64,000 nucleotides of DNA from Inia geoffrensis (Eukaryota; Chordata; Mammalia; Artiodactyla; Iniidae): assembly GCA_036417435.1 (NCBI GenBank), contig CM070913.1, positions 21,792,680 through 21,856,679 of the forward strand, in the 5' to 3' direction. The first letter of the stretch is position 1; each line of letters starts with the position of its first letter. Below, piece by piece: positions 1 to 11,879 of the stretch. The notes below the pieces were generated by a model that saw only the letters and a list, made by a program, of their open reading frames with translations, was not told where the DNA came from and made no database searches. Position numbers and translations under genes: made by a program.

Positions 1-620
1 AGATGGTAAAACAATATTAAAAGACAAGGGACAGATTAAGAGAAAATATCTGCAAAATATGTAACAGATGAAGGTTTAATATATGCAATGTATAAAGAGA
101 TAAATAAGCCTAATTTAAAATTCAGAAATGAATTTGAAGAGATAATTCAAAGAAAAAGAAGTGCAAATGGTCACATACATCAGAAAATATGTTCCACTTC
201 ACTAGCAATTAGGAAAACACAAATTAAAACAACATTGAGATTGTATTTTTCACCAGATTGGCAAATATTTTAAATTTCCGTAACATCCAGCGTGAGAAAA
301 CAGAATTTCTTATTCACTGTTAATAAGAGTGTAAATTAGTGCAGCCTTATTCAAGGACAATTTGGCAGGAGCTATCGAAATTATGAATACCTTTTCACCC
401 ACATTCTAGGAGCTTATCCCAGAGAAATACTTGCAAATAAGCAGAAAGATATCTTCAGAGATTTATTTTTGCATCACTTTTAAATCATAGTAAAAAGTTT
501 AAATTGACCCAAATAACCTTCCAGACAGGAATTTACTGGCATGAAAAGTTTTTCCCTTTCATCTCATTTTTTAAAAATGAGAACATAGTCATGTACTTAT
601 GCTTTTAAAAACAATATGCA
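1..620 (+). mobile_element. Decayed L1M LINE, end of ORF2 into 3' UTR (cut by window edge)
   Basis: The stretch follows, in order, the sequence that ends mammalian L1 ORF2: a 'gcaaatatt...gggaaaacaggc'-like passage, a 'gtgtaaattagtgcag' passage near 330, a 'caatttggcaggagctatc' passage near 358, and an 'agcttatcccagagaaatac' passage near 411. These match the well-known 'gtgtaaattggtacaacc' and 'tttatcctacagaaatac' landmarks. No long frame survives, so it is an inert fossil. The subfamily (L1M class) is inferred from divergence. The 5' part lies outside the window. Confidence 0.6.
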
Positions 621-709
621 ACACAAGGTGATAATAGTAATGAAAAAATGAATATGTGCTCTGACCCACCATGTTCTTTGATGATGAGATTAGTCCCCAT
701 GAAATTCTT

Positions 710-2200
710 AAGTTGCATATATTCAGAATTAAAATGGCATCAGGAATTTTTGGACCTTAGAAAAATTGTGAAGTTTACTTGGAACATAAACAGGAATAGC
801 AGTTAAGAAATTTGGGGAAGGTGGGGCAAGGAATAGCAACTTTATTTGGAAAGCCAGTACACCAAGAAGATGGTGGACTAGTGTCCCAAAGAACCGTCTT
901 GCCGGGGTTTGATGCTAGTTTCTTTTGTAGAACCAAGAAATTTTTGACAAAGATGAGAACTTTACCCGCTAGAGGCTGAAATATATTATAAAATTATATA
1001 AGTAAAGTACATAGTATTTAAAAGAAAAATTTACAAGCACACTAATGAAACAAAGTAGAAATCGAATAAAAAAAAACTTTGATAGAGCACCAGCTTCATA
1101 AGGACAACGGAAGGATCCAGTGGAGAAAGGATATATTAACCTGAAAACTAATGTGGAATTTGGTTAGATATTTGCTGGATGGGTTATGTGAAATCTGGTG
1201 TATTTATATTTCCCACCATTCATTAAAATAAATTCCAAGTATATTCGAGATATGAAAAATGTCAAACCATAGAAAATCTAAAAGGAAGTTTTTAAGCATA
1301 TGATCAGGAGAGAAAATTACCAAGGAAAAGATCAATAATGTGATTAGTAAAAATCATATTTCTGTATCTCAAGACATAATTAAAATGGACAGAAAGCAAT
1401 AAAGTTGAAAAATTACTTACAGCAAACATGTTGAGCAAAAGGTTGATGTCTTTTATGTAAATAAAAAGAGCTCATATAAATTGATAACAGATCCTCAAAT
1501 AAAAATGGGCAAAAAACTAAAAGAGATCATTTACAAAGTTAGATTACAACAGGTAAAAAAAGAAAAACAAATCCAAGGACTGCAAAGTAAGTCAACATTT
1601 GATTCTATTTTTGCCTATCCCATTAGATAAAAATCAATGTTATTTATTAATTAAAGTACTACCCCATTCCAGATCGCAGAGTGAAAATTTTAGAAATCAA
1701 TTTGGTATTCTGCAACAGAAGTCTATATGATGTTCCTACAACGGAGTTTACTTCTGGGAATCTTTCTTAAGGAAATAATTCTTAATACACATGTCAAAGC
1801 TGTACGCACAATGAATCCATGATAGCATTATTGTAATAGCAAAACTTTGAGATCATTTTGGAAAATTTGGAATAATTCAACAACAATGGAGCAATTAAGT
1901 AAATTACAGTACCTCTACTCAGTGCAATATGCAGATATTAACAGTGATTTTAGTTTGCACTAAAATGATAAAATACCTAATATAAAATATTAAATGAAAA
2001 AAATCCAGAAAGACACTTCTACAGGTGAAACAGTCTCAACTCTCTACAAAATGCAAATTTAAAACATAAAGATTGAAAAGAAATATACCAAAGATTAAGT
2101 GATTTTCTAGGAACGATAAGTTTTGGATAATTCACCCCTTTTAAAATGTTTTCTATATTTTCCAAACTTTCAAAAATAAATGTTTATAAAAACAAAACTT
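710..2200 (+). mobile_element. Second decayed L1M LINE, ORF2 3' half to 3' end
   Basis: Sequence near 745-800 resembles the L1 reverse-transcriptase tail landmark 'tggaaccttggaaaaa...gaagtttatatggaac'. Near 1500 it reads like 'aaaaatgggcaaaaaacta', a typical ORF2 passage. From 1690 to 2200 it follows the L1M 3' UTR, ending in 'tccaaactttcaaaaataaa' and an A-rich tail. The order repeats the first L1M at 1-620, so this is a separate copy rather than a continuation. All frames are broken. Confidence 0.55.
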
Positions 2201-2690
2201 TATTTCATAAAACTGTTTGGAACAATTTGATGGACATTCTGCCACATAAGCTGCCCAGGCACAGGGCTCTGGGGATGCTAATTAGAAAATGATGAGTTAA
2301 TTAAAGTTGTGTGTTTAGTCTCTATGGCAAGGATTTCCTTTAATCCAACAGTGGTTTTCTCTCCATTTGAAGAATGTGGTTTCTGGAAGAAAAACTGAGA
2401 ACAGACTGACCCTCTGGCCACAGTTATTCACGTCAGAGATGTACAGTTGCAGGTGCGTGCTGTTTGGTTTGGTTTGCCAAGTCAAAATAGCTGTGCTTCC
2501 CGCTGTGGTGAGAGTTTCCAACTTCAGACAGGGCAGGAGAAACTCTAAACTGTTTGCCTTTTGCAGATGTATTGAAATATTACTGAAATGTACCGATTTT
2601 CCCTAATGTTTTTTCCGTGATTTTTTCACTACCCTGAAAATAAACACGGAGGAGAAGGCTAGCATACCAAATGTGCTCTCAATAACCTGG
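2200..2690. other. Single-copy DNA, no feature seen
   Basis: No repeat family, RNA gene or exon structure was recognised. Short open frames on both strands near 2315-2606 show no domain or codon bias and are taken as chance. Confidence 0.4.
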
Positions 2691-3522
2691 CAAAAGGATG
2701 TTTTTCTGAGCTGTTCTGGTGCTCCAGTGCTCCTGGCTTGACTGGAAAGCAAAGAGAGAGAAATAAAAACGCCATGTTTTTCCCCTCCAGAACTTTATTA
2801 CAGACTTGAATGAGATAGTAGGCCTTGTACCAAAGCCGCCACACAGGAAGTAGGGACACTTTCGCAGGGGCAACAGGAAGCTGGGAAAAACTTGGGACGT
2901 ATTCCCATCCCAACTTGTCCAGGGTCAAGGACTTTAGACAACCACCTTGTTCTCTAGCTCTGCCTCCTCTCTCTCCATCATGGTGTTGGAGCACTAATTA
3001 GTTATTGCTGATTAGGGCCACAAAGCTGAAGAGCACCGCTGTCTTTGGTAGTGGAGAGAGAAATCCCTTCATGATCTCCTACTGAGTTTACTGCAGGGGC
3101 GTCACAGAACACATCTGGGGACTATCTCCTGGCTGCCACAGCTTTGTGAGACTCAGTACTTCCCACATCCCCACAATCATGCACGCCTCAGCCATTCCCC
3201 CTGCACCAGGGTTATTTTCACCCACAGAGAATCCAAAGAGTCTTGGACACAGAGCTAAGTAAGAGTCTCTCCAAGGCATGCCAAAATAATCTGAGGAAAA
3301 GAATTCTCAGTGAGTATATCCTGTGGTCTTGGGTTTTAGTCCTTTCTCAACAGCTTTCTGCCCTTGGACTGGGGACACGTCAGGCCATTTTAGGAGTAGG
3401 AAGGGGTCAAGGGAAGACCCCACTAACAATCAGTATTAAGGACTCACCAAGGTGTTGTAGAGCTATCACCAGATACCTTGTCATGGTGCTTCCCAAGCAC
3501 ATCAGACCCCATGTATTACAAT
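2690..3522 (-). repeat. Possible ancient LTR remnant on the minus strand
   Basis: Read on the minus strand, the block carries a polyadenylation signal (aataaa, complement of 2794-2799) followed by a T-rich tract, as in an LTR R-U5 region. Upstream it is moderately GC-rich, unlike its surroundings. The far edge near 3510-3522 reads 'tgtaatacatgg' on the minus strand, a plausible TG start. No TSD was identified and I cannot name a family. Several short minus-strand frames here have no recognisable domain. It may instead be ordinary single-copy DNA. Confidence 0.25.
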
Positions 3523-4522
3523 AAACAGGAGAGAGCGGCTGAAGTGACTTTGATAACACAAAGCACAAGGAAAGGAAGATCAACAAGTACAATACCCTAA
3601 AGAAGAGAACGGAGTTGAGGATACCACTGAAGTTTCTCGAAATGCAATATAAATCCATGAGTTTGTCATTGCGCAGCACTCACCATTCCTTTAACGTCTT
3701 TCTTGGGCTTTAAAGCCTGTCTTGGTCAGGAAATGACGCAGAGGGAGCTGTTATGCCATTTACCCTCTGGGATCACAACCAATTAGGCATTTCTGCCTGT
3801 ACATGCGCACTTGGCGTTTCTCGGTCTCCCGATGGGACCTTCTGACAGATTTTTCTCTGATGGAGCGGTTGTGATTCTCCAGATCACGTGGTTGTACCCA
3901 GCTCTGGGCTTTGGTGACACTGAAGGACCCTAAACCCCCCAAAAATAACTAATCTAGCCAGCTTCATGAACCACAGTTCTAGGCATCATCAAGTAGCTTT
4001 CTGAACCCAGAACAATATTTAAACTTCAGCTTTAGCGCTCTTTGAGGTCAGAATTTAAAGTGTACTCACAAGATGCGGATCCAAGGATAGTATAAATTCC
4101 TGTAATTCATTCCACAGTCAGACTGGCAGTCTTTCCATGGTCTGTGGTGGGAGTACACATCATACCATAATAGTAGCCTTGGGACAAACTAACCAGTAAC
4201 CCAGACCCTGGGCAAACAGTAAGCCAGTGCATACGAGGTGCTGAGGATGAGCGGTGCTGGGCTGGATACTGGGGAATATAGAACAAGTGGAAAGGATGAA
4301 GGATGGATGTAGGCACTTGCTTTCAAATAATTTGTAACCACATTCATGAATAAAATTAAATCAATCATTTATTTAATTATTGTTTAATTATTTGATTTAT
4401 TTATTATGTGGTTCATAAAAGTGAGTATATATCGCCAGTGGTGTGTGATTAAGAAATAAATGCTAATCATATAGTTGTACGGGAAATGGGTCACCACCAC
4501 ACTGTTTCTACTGTGACACTTG
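3522..4522. other. Single-copy DNA with an AT-rich patch
   Basis: No gene or named repeat recognised. Positions 4340-4410 are a run of tta/att words of low complexity. Confidence 0.4.
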
Positions 4523-4647
4523 AGATGATGGTGATGATGGTGATGATGATGATGATGGTGATGATGGTGATGATGATGGTGATGATGATGATGATGGTGA
4601 TGATGATGGTGATGATGGTGATGATGATGATGATAGTGTTGATGATA
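4523..4647 (+). repeat. GATGGT/GATGAT microsatellite
   Basis: About 125 bases are built only from gatgat and gatggt words, slightly interrupted near the right end. The array is open in several frames, which explains met/val-rich and ser/pro-rich open frames; these are not genes. Length polymorphism is expected from the family of simple repeats. Confidence 0.95.
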
Positions 4648-4669
4648 TATCCAAATCTCTATGATGTGA

Positions 4670-5425
4670 TATTTTTTTTTCCGAACTATTTTGAGATATT
4701 ATTAACATACCTTAAAACTTACCCTTTTGAACCACAATTCAGTGGTTTTTAATATATTCACAAGTTGTGCAGACCGATTAGGGTCACAGAGCTGAAGAGC
4801 ACCGTTGTCTTTGGCAGTGGTGCACACCACTGCCAAAGTGCACACCACTAATTCCAAATTAGTGCACACCACTAATTCCAGAACCTATTTATCACCTTGA
4901 AAAGAAACCCGGGACCCATCATCAGTCCCTCCCCATCTCCTCCAGCCCTAGGCAACCACTAATCTACTTTCTATCTCTAGAGATTTGCCAATTCTGAATA
5001 TTTCATATAAATGAAATCATATATGTCCTTTTGTGTCCAGCTTGTTTCACTTGGCATGTTTCCAAGGTTCATTCATGTTGTAGTATGTATCAGTACTTTA
5101 ATTCTTTAGTTACTGAATAAAAGTATATTGTGTGGACACGTCTACTTTGTTTATCTGCTCATCTGTTATGGATATCTGGGTTGTTTCCACTTTAGGGCTA
5201 TGGTGAATAATGCTGCTACGACTATTCGACTATTCGTGTACAAATTTTGGGGTGAACATATGTTTCCACTTCTCTTGGGTATGAACCTCAGAGTGGAATT
5301 GCTGGGTCATATGGTAACTCAGTTAAACTTATTCCGAGAGGGTGATATTTTAACAGGTAGCTTTCAGTATGTTGAGATTTACTTTTTGCAAGTAAATTAT
5401 GCACAAGCTTTGATACTTTAGAATT
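4670..5425 (-). mobile_element. Old L1 LINE 3' region, antisense, with internal complex insertion
   Basis: The plus strand reads the antisense of an L1 3' region: 'cacaattcagtggtttttaa' (4732), 'gaaaccc', 'ctccagccctaggcaaccac', 'actaatctactttctatctc', and 'ggaattgctgggtcatatgg' (5295), in the expected order. No frame survives. Where the family normally runs directly from 'gttgtgcaacc' into the 'accactatctaattccag' passage, this copy contains about 105 extra bases at 4776-4880, described separately. Confidence 0.75.
4776..4880. other. Complex insertion: 45-bp local copy, palindrome and direct repeat
   Basis: Positions 4776-4820 repeat 3010-3054 (41 of 45 bases identical, all four differences transitions). 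Positions 4809-4838 form an inverted repeat with 14-base perfect arms and a 2-base centre. Positions 4837-4856 and 4861-4880 are identical 20-base direct repeats with period 24, and 4846-4864 holds an 8-base inverted repeat. The block interrupts an L1 that is otherwise collinear with its family. The structure is directly visible; a template-switching origin is inference. Confidence 0.75.
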
Positions 5426-6445
5426 ATTTTCAAAATGACTTGCTAAACACTATACAAGTGCTTACAGTACATTGTTTCAAAGAATGAGAGACCCATGGGA
5501 GACAGAATAGTAGAGGAGAGGTATTTATACGATGCTTGCTAATTTCTCAGCAGAAGAGTTAGCATGTAGATCCAACAGAATTGAGCAAACCCAGCTGCCT
5601 GTTCTGCTCTTCCTTTGGTGAGGAATACCAAGGAGGCTGAGATAGCTGAACTCACTTCTTGTTAGACAGCTCTGTTAAAAGGCACTGTGGATTCTACACC
5701 ACTCTAAGGAGCTGCACTTTCCATTTTTTTACCTTGATTTAAATAAAAGAAAACAGAGGGGCAAAGGATTGCAGGGGCCTGGAGTTTTTCTCTTGTCAGG
5801 AATGATTTTTCCCATTGTTTGTGTTCAAAGTTGATTTCTTTTCCCTAGCTTAGCTTCAGTATTTCTTGTTGGAAGTTTTATAATAAAAAAGGTAGTAGTG
5901 GGGTCTGTCTCCTCCTCTATAGATGGTATGAATGCTCATCTATCTTTCCAAAACAATCGGAAATGATTCCACCAAATGAACAGTGTGACATGGAGGGATG
6001 TGGCATCTGATGAACTCATGTGTTGTCTAAGAGGATGATCACTGTCTCCATGCCTCTGTCCTCGATTTTTCTTTAAATAAAGTCAGTCCTTAAAGGATAA
6101 ACTCATGGATCCCTTGGTGTATTCTGCCCTCCAGGATGAGAGGGGCTGAACTTGCCTATTGCTAGATTATTATTTGTTTTCAGCAAACTCTGCTGCTACC
6201 ATGTGATCTGAGAGAAGATTAAATTCCTTCTGCAATATGTTTTTCATATTACCTGTCTGCCAGGGCTATTATAGGGAGAGAAAGTGGAAAACTTCAATCT
6301 CTGACCATACGGCCATTGTATGTCCCTTTCGTTGGTTCCCAGGAAAATTCTTTTTTAAATTTCCAAACTGGGTGACAGGTTAATTTTATTTTCTTGACCA
6401 TCAGTGCCATAGTTGATTAATTCACAGATTCTTATAAAGGATCTG
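5426..6445. other. Single-copy DNA, no feature seen
   Basis: No exon, RNA gene or named repeat was recognised in about 1 kb. Confidence 0.4.
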
Positions 6446-6840
6446 CTTTTATTTTATTTTATTTTTTTAACATCTTTATTGGAGTATAATTGCTTTACAA
6501 TGGTGTGTTAGTTTCTGCTTTAAAACAAAGTGAATCAGTTATACATATACATATATCCCCATGTCCCCTCCCTCTTGCGTCTCCCTCCCTCCCACCCTCC
6601 CTATCCCACGCCACTAGGTGGTCACAAAACACCGAGCTGATCTCCCTGTGCTATGCGGCTGCTTCACACTAGCTAGCTATTTTATATTTGGTAGTGTATA
6701 TATGTCCATGCCACTCTCTCACTTTGTCCCAGCTTACCCTTCCCGCTCCCTTTAACCTCAAGTCCATTCTCTAGTAGGTCTGCATCTTTATTTCCATCTT
6801 GCCCCTAGGCTCTTCATGACCATTTTTGCTTCTTTGCTTT

Positions 6841-9800
6841 TTAGATTCCATATATATGTGTTAACATACAGTATTTGTTTTTCTCTTTCTGACTTATTTC
6901 ACTCTGTATGACAGACTCTAGGTCCATCCACCTCACTACAAATAACTCAATTTCGTTCCTTTTTATGGCTGAGTGATATTCCATTGTACATATGTGCCAC
7001 ATCTTCTTTATCCATTCATCTGTCAATGGACACTTAGGTTGCTTCCATGTCCTGGCTATTGTAAACAGAGCTGCAATGAACATTTGGGTACATGACTCTT
7101 TTTGAATTATGGTTTTCTCAGGGTATATGCCCAGTAGCGGGATTGCTGGGTCGTATGGGAGTTCTATTTGTAGTTTTTTAAGGAACCTCCATACTGTTCT
7201 CCATAGTGGTGGTATCAATTTACATTCCCACCAACAGTGCAAGAGCGTTCCCTTTTCTCCACACCCTCTCCAGCATTTACTGTTTGTAGATTTTTTATGA
7301 TGGCCATTCTGACCGGTGTGAGATGATATCTCATTGTCGTTTTGAGTTGCATTTCTCTAATGATTAATGATGTTGAGCATTTTTTCATGTGTTTGATGGG
7401 AATCTGTATATCCTCTTTGGAGAAATGTCTATTTAGGTCTTCTGCTCATTTTTGGATTGGGTTGTTTGTTTTTTTGCTATTGAGCTGCATGAGCTGCTTG
7501 TAAATTTTGGAGATTAATCCTTTGTCAGTTGTTTCATTTGCAAATATTTTCTCCCATTCTGAGGGTTGTCTTTTTGTCTTGTTTATGGTTTTCTTTGCTG
7601 TGCAAAAGCTTTTAAGTTTCATTAGGTCCCATTTGATCATTTTTGTTTTTATTTCCATTTCTCTAGGAGGTGGGTCTAAAAGGATCTTGATGTGATTTAT
7701 GTCATAGAGTGTTCTGCCTATGTTTTCCTCTAAGAGTTTGGTAGTGTCTGGCCTTACATTTAAGTCTTTAATCCATTTTGAGTTTATTTTTGTGTATGAT
7801 GTTAGGGAGTGTTCTAATTTCATTCTTTTGCATGTAGCTGTCCAGTTTTCCCAGCACCATTTATTGAAGAGGCTGTCTTTTCTCCACTGTATATTCCTGC
7901 CCCCTTTATCAAAGATAACATGACCATATGCGCGTGGGTTTATCTCTGGGCTTTCTACCCTGTTCCATTGATCTATATTTCTGTTTTTGTTCCAGTACCA
8001 TATTGTCTTGATTACTGTAGCTTTGTAGTATAGTCTGAAGTCAGGGAGCCTGATTCCTCCAGCTTCATTTTTCTCTCTCAAGATTGCTTTGGCTATTCAG
8101 GGTCTTTTGTGTTTCCATATAAATTGTGAAATTTTTTGTTCTAGTTCTGTGAAAATTGCCCTTGGTAGTTTGATAGGGATTGCATTGAATCTGTAGATTG
8201 CTTTGGGTAGTAGAGTCATTTTCACAATGTTGATTCTTCCAATCCAAGAACATGCTATATCTCTCCATCTGTTTTTATCATTTTTAATTTCTTTCATCAC
8301 TGTCTTATAATTTTCTGCATACAGGTCTTTTGTCTCCTTAGGTAGGTTTATTCCTAGATACTTCATTCTGTTTGTTGCAATGGTAAGTGGGAGTGTTTTC
8401 TTAATTTCACTTTCAGATTTTTCATCATTAGTGTATAGGAATGCAAGGGATTTCTGTGTATTAATTTCATATCCTGAAAATTTACCAAATTCATTGATTA
8501 GCTGTAGTAGTTTTCTGGTGGCATCTTTAGGATTCTCTATGTACAGTATCATGTCATCTGCAAACAGTGACAGCTTTACTTCTTTTCTGATTTGGATTCC
8601 TTTTATTTCTTTTTCTTCTCTGATTGCTGTGGCTAAAACTTCCAAAACTATGCTGAATAATAGTGGTGAGACTGGGCAGCCTTGTCTTGTTCCTGAATTT
8701 AGTGGAAAAGTTTTCAGTTTTTCACCATTGAGGGCGATGTTGGCTGTGGGTTTGTCGTATATGGCCTTTATTATGTTGAGGTAAGTTCCCTCTATGCCTA
8801 CCTTCTGCAGGGTTTTTAATCATAATTGGGAGTTGAATTTTGTCGAAAGCTTTTCCTGCATCTATTGAGATGATCATATGGTTTTTCTCCTTCAATTTGT
8901 TAATATGGTGTATCACATTGATTGATTTGCAGAATCAAATATATGTATATATTGAAGAATACTTGCATTCCTAGGATAAACCCCACTTGATCATGGTGTA
9001 TGATCCTTTTAACGTGTTGTTGGATTCTGTTTGCTAGTATTTTGTTGAGGATTTTTGCATCTATGTTCATCAGTGATATTGGCCTGTAGTTTTCTTTCTT
9101 TGTGACATCTTTGTCTGGTTTTGGTATCAGGGGGATGGTGGTCTCGTAGAATGAGTTTGGGAGTGTTCCTCCCTCTGCTATATTTTGGAAGAGTTTGAGA
9201 AGGTTAGGTGTTATCTCTTCTCTAAATGTTTGATAGAATTCATCTGTGAAGCCATCTGGTCCTGGGCTTTTGTTTGTTGGAAGATTTTTTTTTTTTTTTT
9301 TTTTTTTTTGCGGTACGCGGGCCTCTCACTGTTGTGGCCTCTCCCGTTGCGGAGCACAGGCTCCGGACATGCAGGCTCAGCGGCCATGGCTCACGGGCCT
9401 AGCCGCTCCACGCCATGTGGGATCTTTCCGGACTGGGGCACAAACCCGTGTCCCCTGCATCGGCAGGCAGACTCTCAACCACTGCGCCACCAGGGAAGCC
9501 CAGTTGGAATATTTTTAATCACAGTTTCAATTTCAGTGCTTGTGATTGGTCTGTTCATATTTTCTATTTCTTCCTAGTTCAGTCTCGGAAGGTTGTGCAT
9601 TTCTAAGAATTTGTTCATTTCTTCCAAGTTGTCCATTTTATTGGCATATAGCTGCTTGTAGTAATCTCTCATGATCCTTTGTATTTCAGCAGTGTCAGTT
9701 GTTACTTCTCCTTTTTCATTTCTAATTCTATTGATTTGAGTCTTCTCCCTTTTTTTCTTGATGACTCTGGCTAATGGTTTATCCATTTTGTTTAGCTTCT

Positions 9801-10882
9801 CAAAGAATCAGCTTTTAGTATTATTGATCTTTGCAATTGTTTCCTTCACTTATTTCTGATCTGATCTTTATTATTTCTTTCCTTCTGCTAACTTTGGGGT
9901 TTTTTTGTTCTTCTTTCTCTAATTGCTTTAGGTGTAAGGTTAGGTTGTTTATTTGAGATGTTTCTTGTTTCTTAAGGTAGGATTGTATTGCTATAAACTT
10001 CCCTCTTAGAACTGCTTTTGCTGCATCCCATAGGTTTTGGGTTGTCGTGTTTTCATTGTTTGTTTCTAGGTATTTTTTGATTTCCTCTTTGATTTCTTCA
10101 GTGATCTCTTGGTTATTAAGTAGTGTATTGTTTAGCCTCCACGTGCTTGTATTTTTGACAGATTTTTTTCTGTAATTGATATCTAGTCTCATAGCATTGT
10201 GGTCGGAAAAGATACTTGATACAATTTCAATTTTCTTAAATTTACCAAGGCTTGATTTGTGACCCAAGATATGATCTATCCTGGAGAATGTTCCATTAGC
10301 ACTTGAGAAGAAAGTGTATTCTTTTGTTTTTGGATGGAATGTCTATAAATATCAATTAAGTCCATCTTGTCTAATGTATCATTTAAAGCTTGTGTTTCCT
10401 TATTTATTTTCATTTTGGATGATCTGTCCATTGGTGAAAGTGGCGTGTTAAAGTCCCCTACTATGATGTGCTACTGTCGATTTCACCTTTTATGGCTGTT
10501 AGTATTTGCCTTATGTATTGAGGTGCTCCTATGTTGGGTGCATAAATATTTACAATTGTTATATCTTCTTCTTGGATTGATCCCTTGATCATTATGTAGT
10601 GTCCTTCTTTGTCTCTTGTAATAGTCTTTGCTTTAAAGTCTATTTTGTCTGATATAAGAACTGCTACTCCAGCTTTCTTTTGATTTCCATTTGCATGGAA
10701 TATTTTTTCCATCCCTTCATTTTCAGTCTGTATGTGTCCCTAGGTCTGAAGTGGGTCTCTTGTAGACAGCATATATATGGGTCTTGTTTTTGTATCCATT
10801 CAGCCGGTCTATGTCTTTTGGTTGGAGCATTTAATCCATTTACATTTAGGGTAAGTTTCGTTATGTATGTTCTTATTACCAT
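6841..10882 (-). pseudogene. L1 ORF2 pseudogene (endonuclease / reverse transcriptase), broken by a SINE
   Basis: ORF2 normally encodes an AP-like endonuclease, a reverse transcriptase and a cysteine-rich C-terminus that act together on L1 RNA. On the minus strand the start MVIRTYITKLTLNVNGLN lies at 10882. The endonuclease motifs QETHF, NIYAPN and SDHNAMRL follow between 10780 and 10190. RT motifs [12 protein letters not shown] (near 8870) and FADDMILY (near 8560) come next. The C-terminal MHCWWE and WIKKMWHICTMEYHSAI lie at 7242-6950, and the stop is at 6841. At least six frame changes and the SINE at 9290-9502 break it. The first DAGK replaces the usual DAEK. It is a dead copy; no function is inferred. 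Confidence 0.9.
9290..9502 (-). mobile_element. CHR-type SINE inside L1 ORF2
   Basis: The reverse complement begins 'gggcttccctggtggcgcag' at 9502 and ends in a poly(A) (T-run 9285-9309). The tRNA-derived head has a B-box-like 'acgggtttgtgcccc'. The flanks 'gttggaagattttt' (9276-9289) and 'gttggaatattttt' (9503-9516) are a 14-base TSD with one mismatch. The SINE therefore landed in an already fixed L1 by L1-mediated target-primed reverse transcription. Confidence 0.95.
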
Positions 10883-10944
10883 TTTCTTTATTGTTTTGGG
10901 TTTGTTATTGTAGGTCTTTTCCTTCTCTTCTGTTTCCTGCCTAG

Positions 10945-11873
10945 AGAAGTTCCTTTAGCATTTGTTGTAAAGCTGGTTTGGTGGTGCTGAATTCTCTCAG
11001 CTTTTGCTTGTCTGTAAAGGTTTTAATTTCTCTGTCAAATCTGAGTGAGATCCTTGCTGGGTAGAGTAATTTGGGTTGTAGGTTTTTCCTTTTCATCACT
11101 TTAAGTATGTCCTGCCACTCCCTTCTGGCTTGCAGAGTTTCTGCTGAAAGATCAGCTGTTAACTTTATGAGGATTCCCTTGTGTGTCTTTAGTTGTTTTT
11201 CCCTTGCTCCTTTTAGTATTTTTTCTTTGTATTTAATTTTTGATAGTTTGATTAATATGTGTCTTGGTGTGCTTCTCCTTGGATTTATCCTGTATGTGAC
11301 TCTCTGTGCTTCCTAGACTTGATTAACTATTTCCTTTCCCATATTAAGGAAATTTTCAACTATAATCTCTTCAAATATTTTCTCAGTCCCTTTCATTTTC
11401 TCTTCTTCTTCTGGGACCCCTATAATTCGAATGTTGGTGCATTTAATGTTGTCCCAGTGGTCTCTGAGACTGTCCTCAATTCTTTTCATTCTTTTTTCTT
11501 TATTCTGCTCTGCAGTCGTTATTTACACTATTTTATCTTCCAGGTCACTTATCCATTCTTATGCCTCAGTTATTCTGCTATTGATTCCTTCTAGAGAATT
11601 TTTTATTTCATTTATTGTGTTGTTCATCACTGTTTGTTTGCTCTTTAGTTGTTCTAGGTCCTTGTTAAACGTTTCTTGTATTTTCTCCATTCTATTTCCA
11701 AGATTTTGGATCATGTTTACTATCATTATTCTGAATTCTTTTTCAGGTAGACTGCCTATTTCCTCTTCATTTGTTAGGTTTGGTGGGTTTTTGCCTTGCT
11801 CCTTCATCTGCTGTGTGTTTCTCTGTCTTCTCATTTTGCTTAACTTACTGTGTTTGGGGTCTCCTTTTTGCAA
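10945..11873 (-). pseudogene. L1 ORF1 pseudogene (RNA-binding chaperone), frameshifted
   Basis: ORF1p is the trimeric coiled-coil RNA-binding protein that packages L1 RNA. The best start is MRRQRNTQQMKEQ at 11834, with an in-frame upstream methionine at 11873. The N-terminal third is open to 11559 and shows the heptad-rich segment EFRIMIVNMIQNLGNRMEKI leading into the coiled coil. Beyond 11559 the frame is lost, and the RNA-recognition and C-terminal parts survive only as nucleotide similarity down to about 10945. It lies directly upstream of ORF2, as in all L1. Confidence 0.8.
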
Positions 11874-11879
11874 GCTGCA

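Noticed and set aside
4486..4752. Met/Val-rich and Ser/Pro-rich open frames
   Set aside because: They are translations of the GATGGT microsatellite, not genes.
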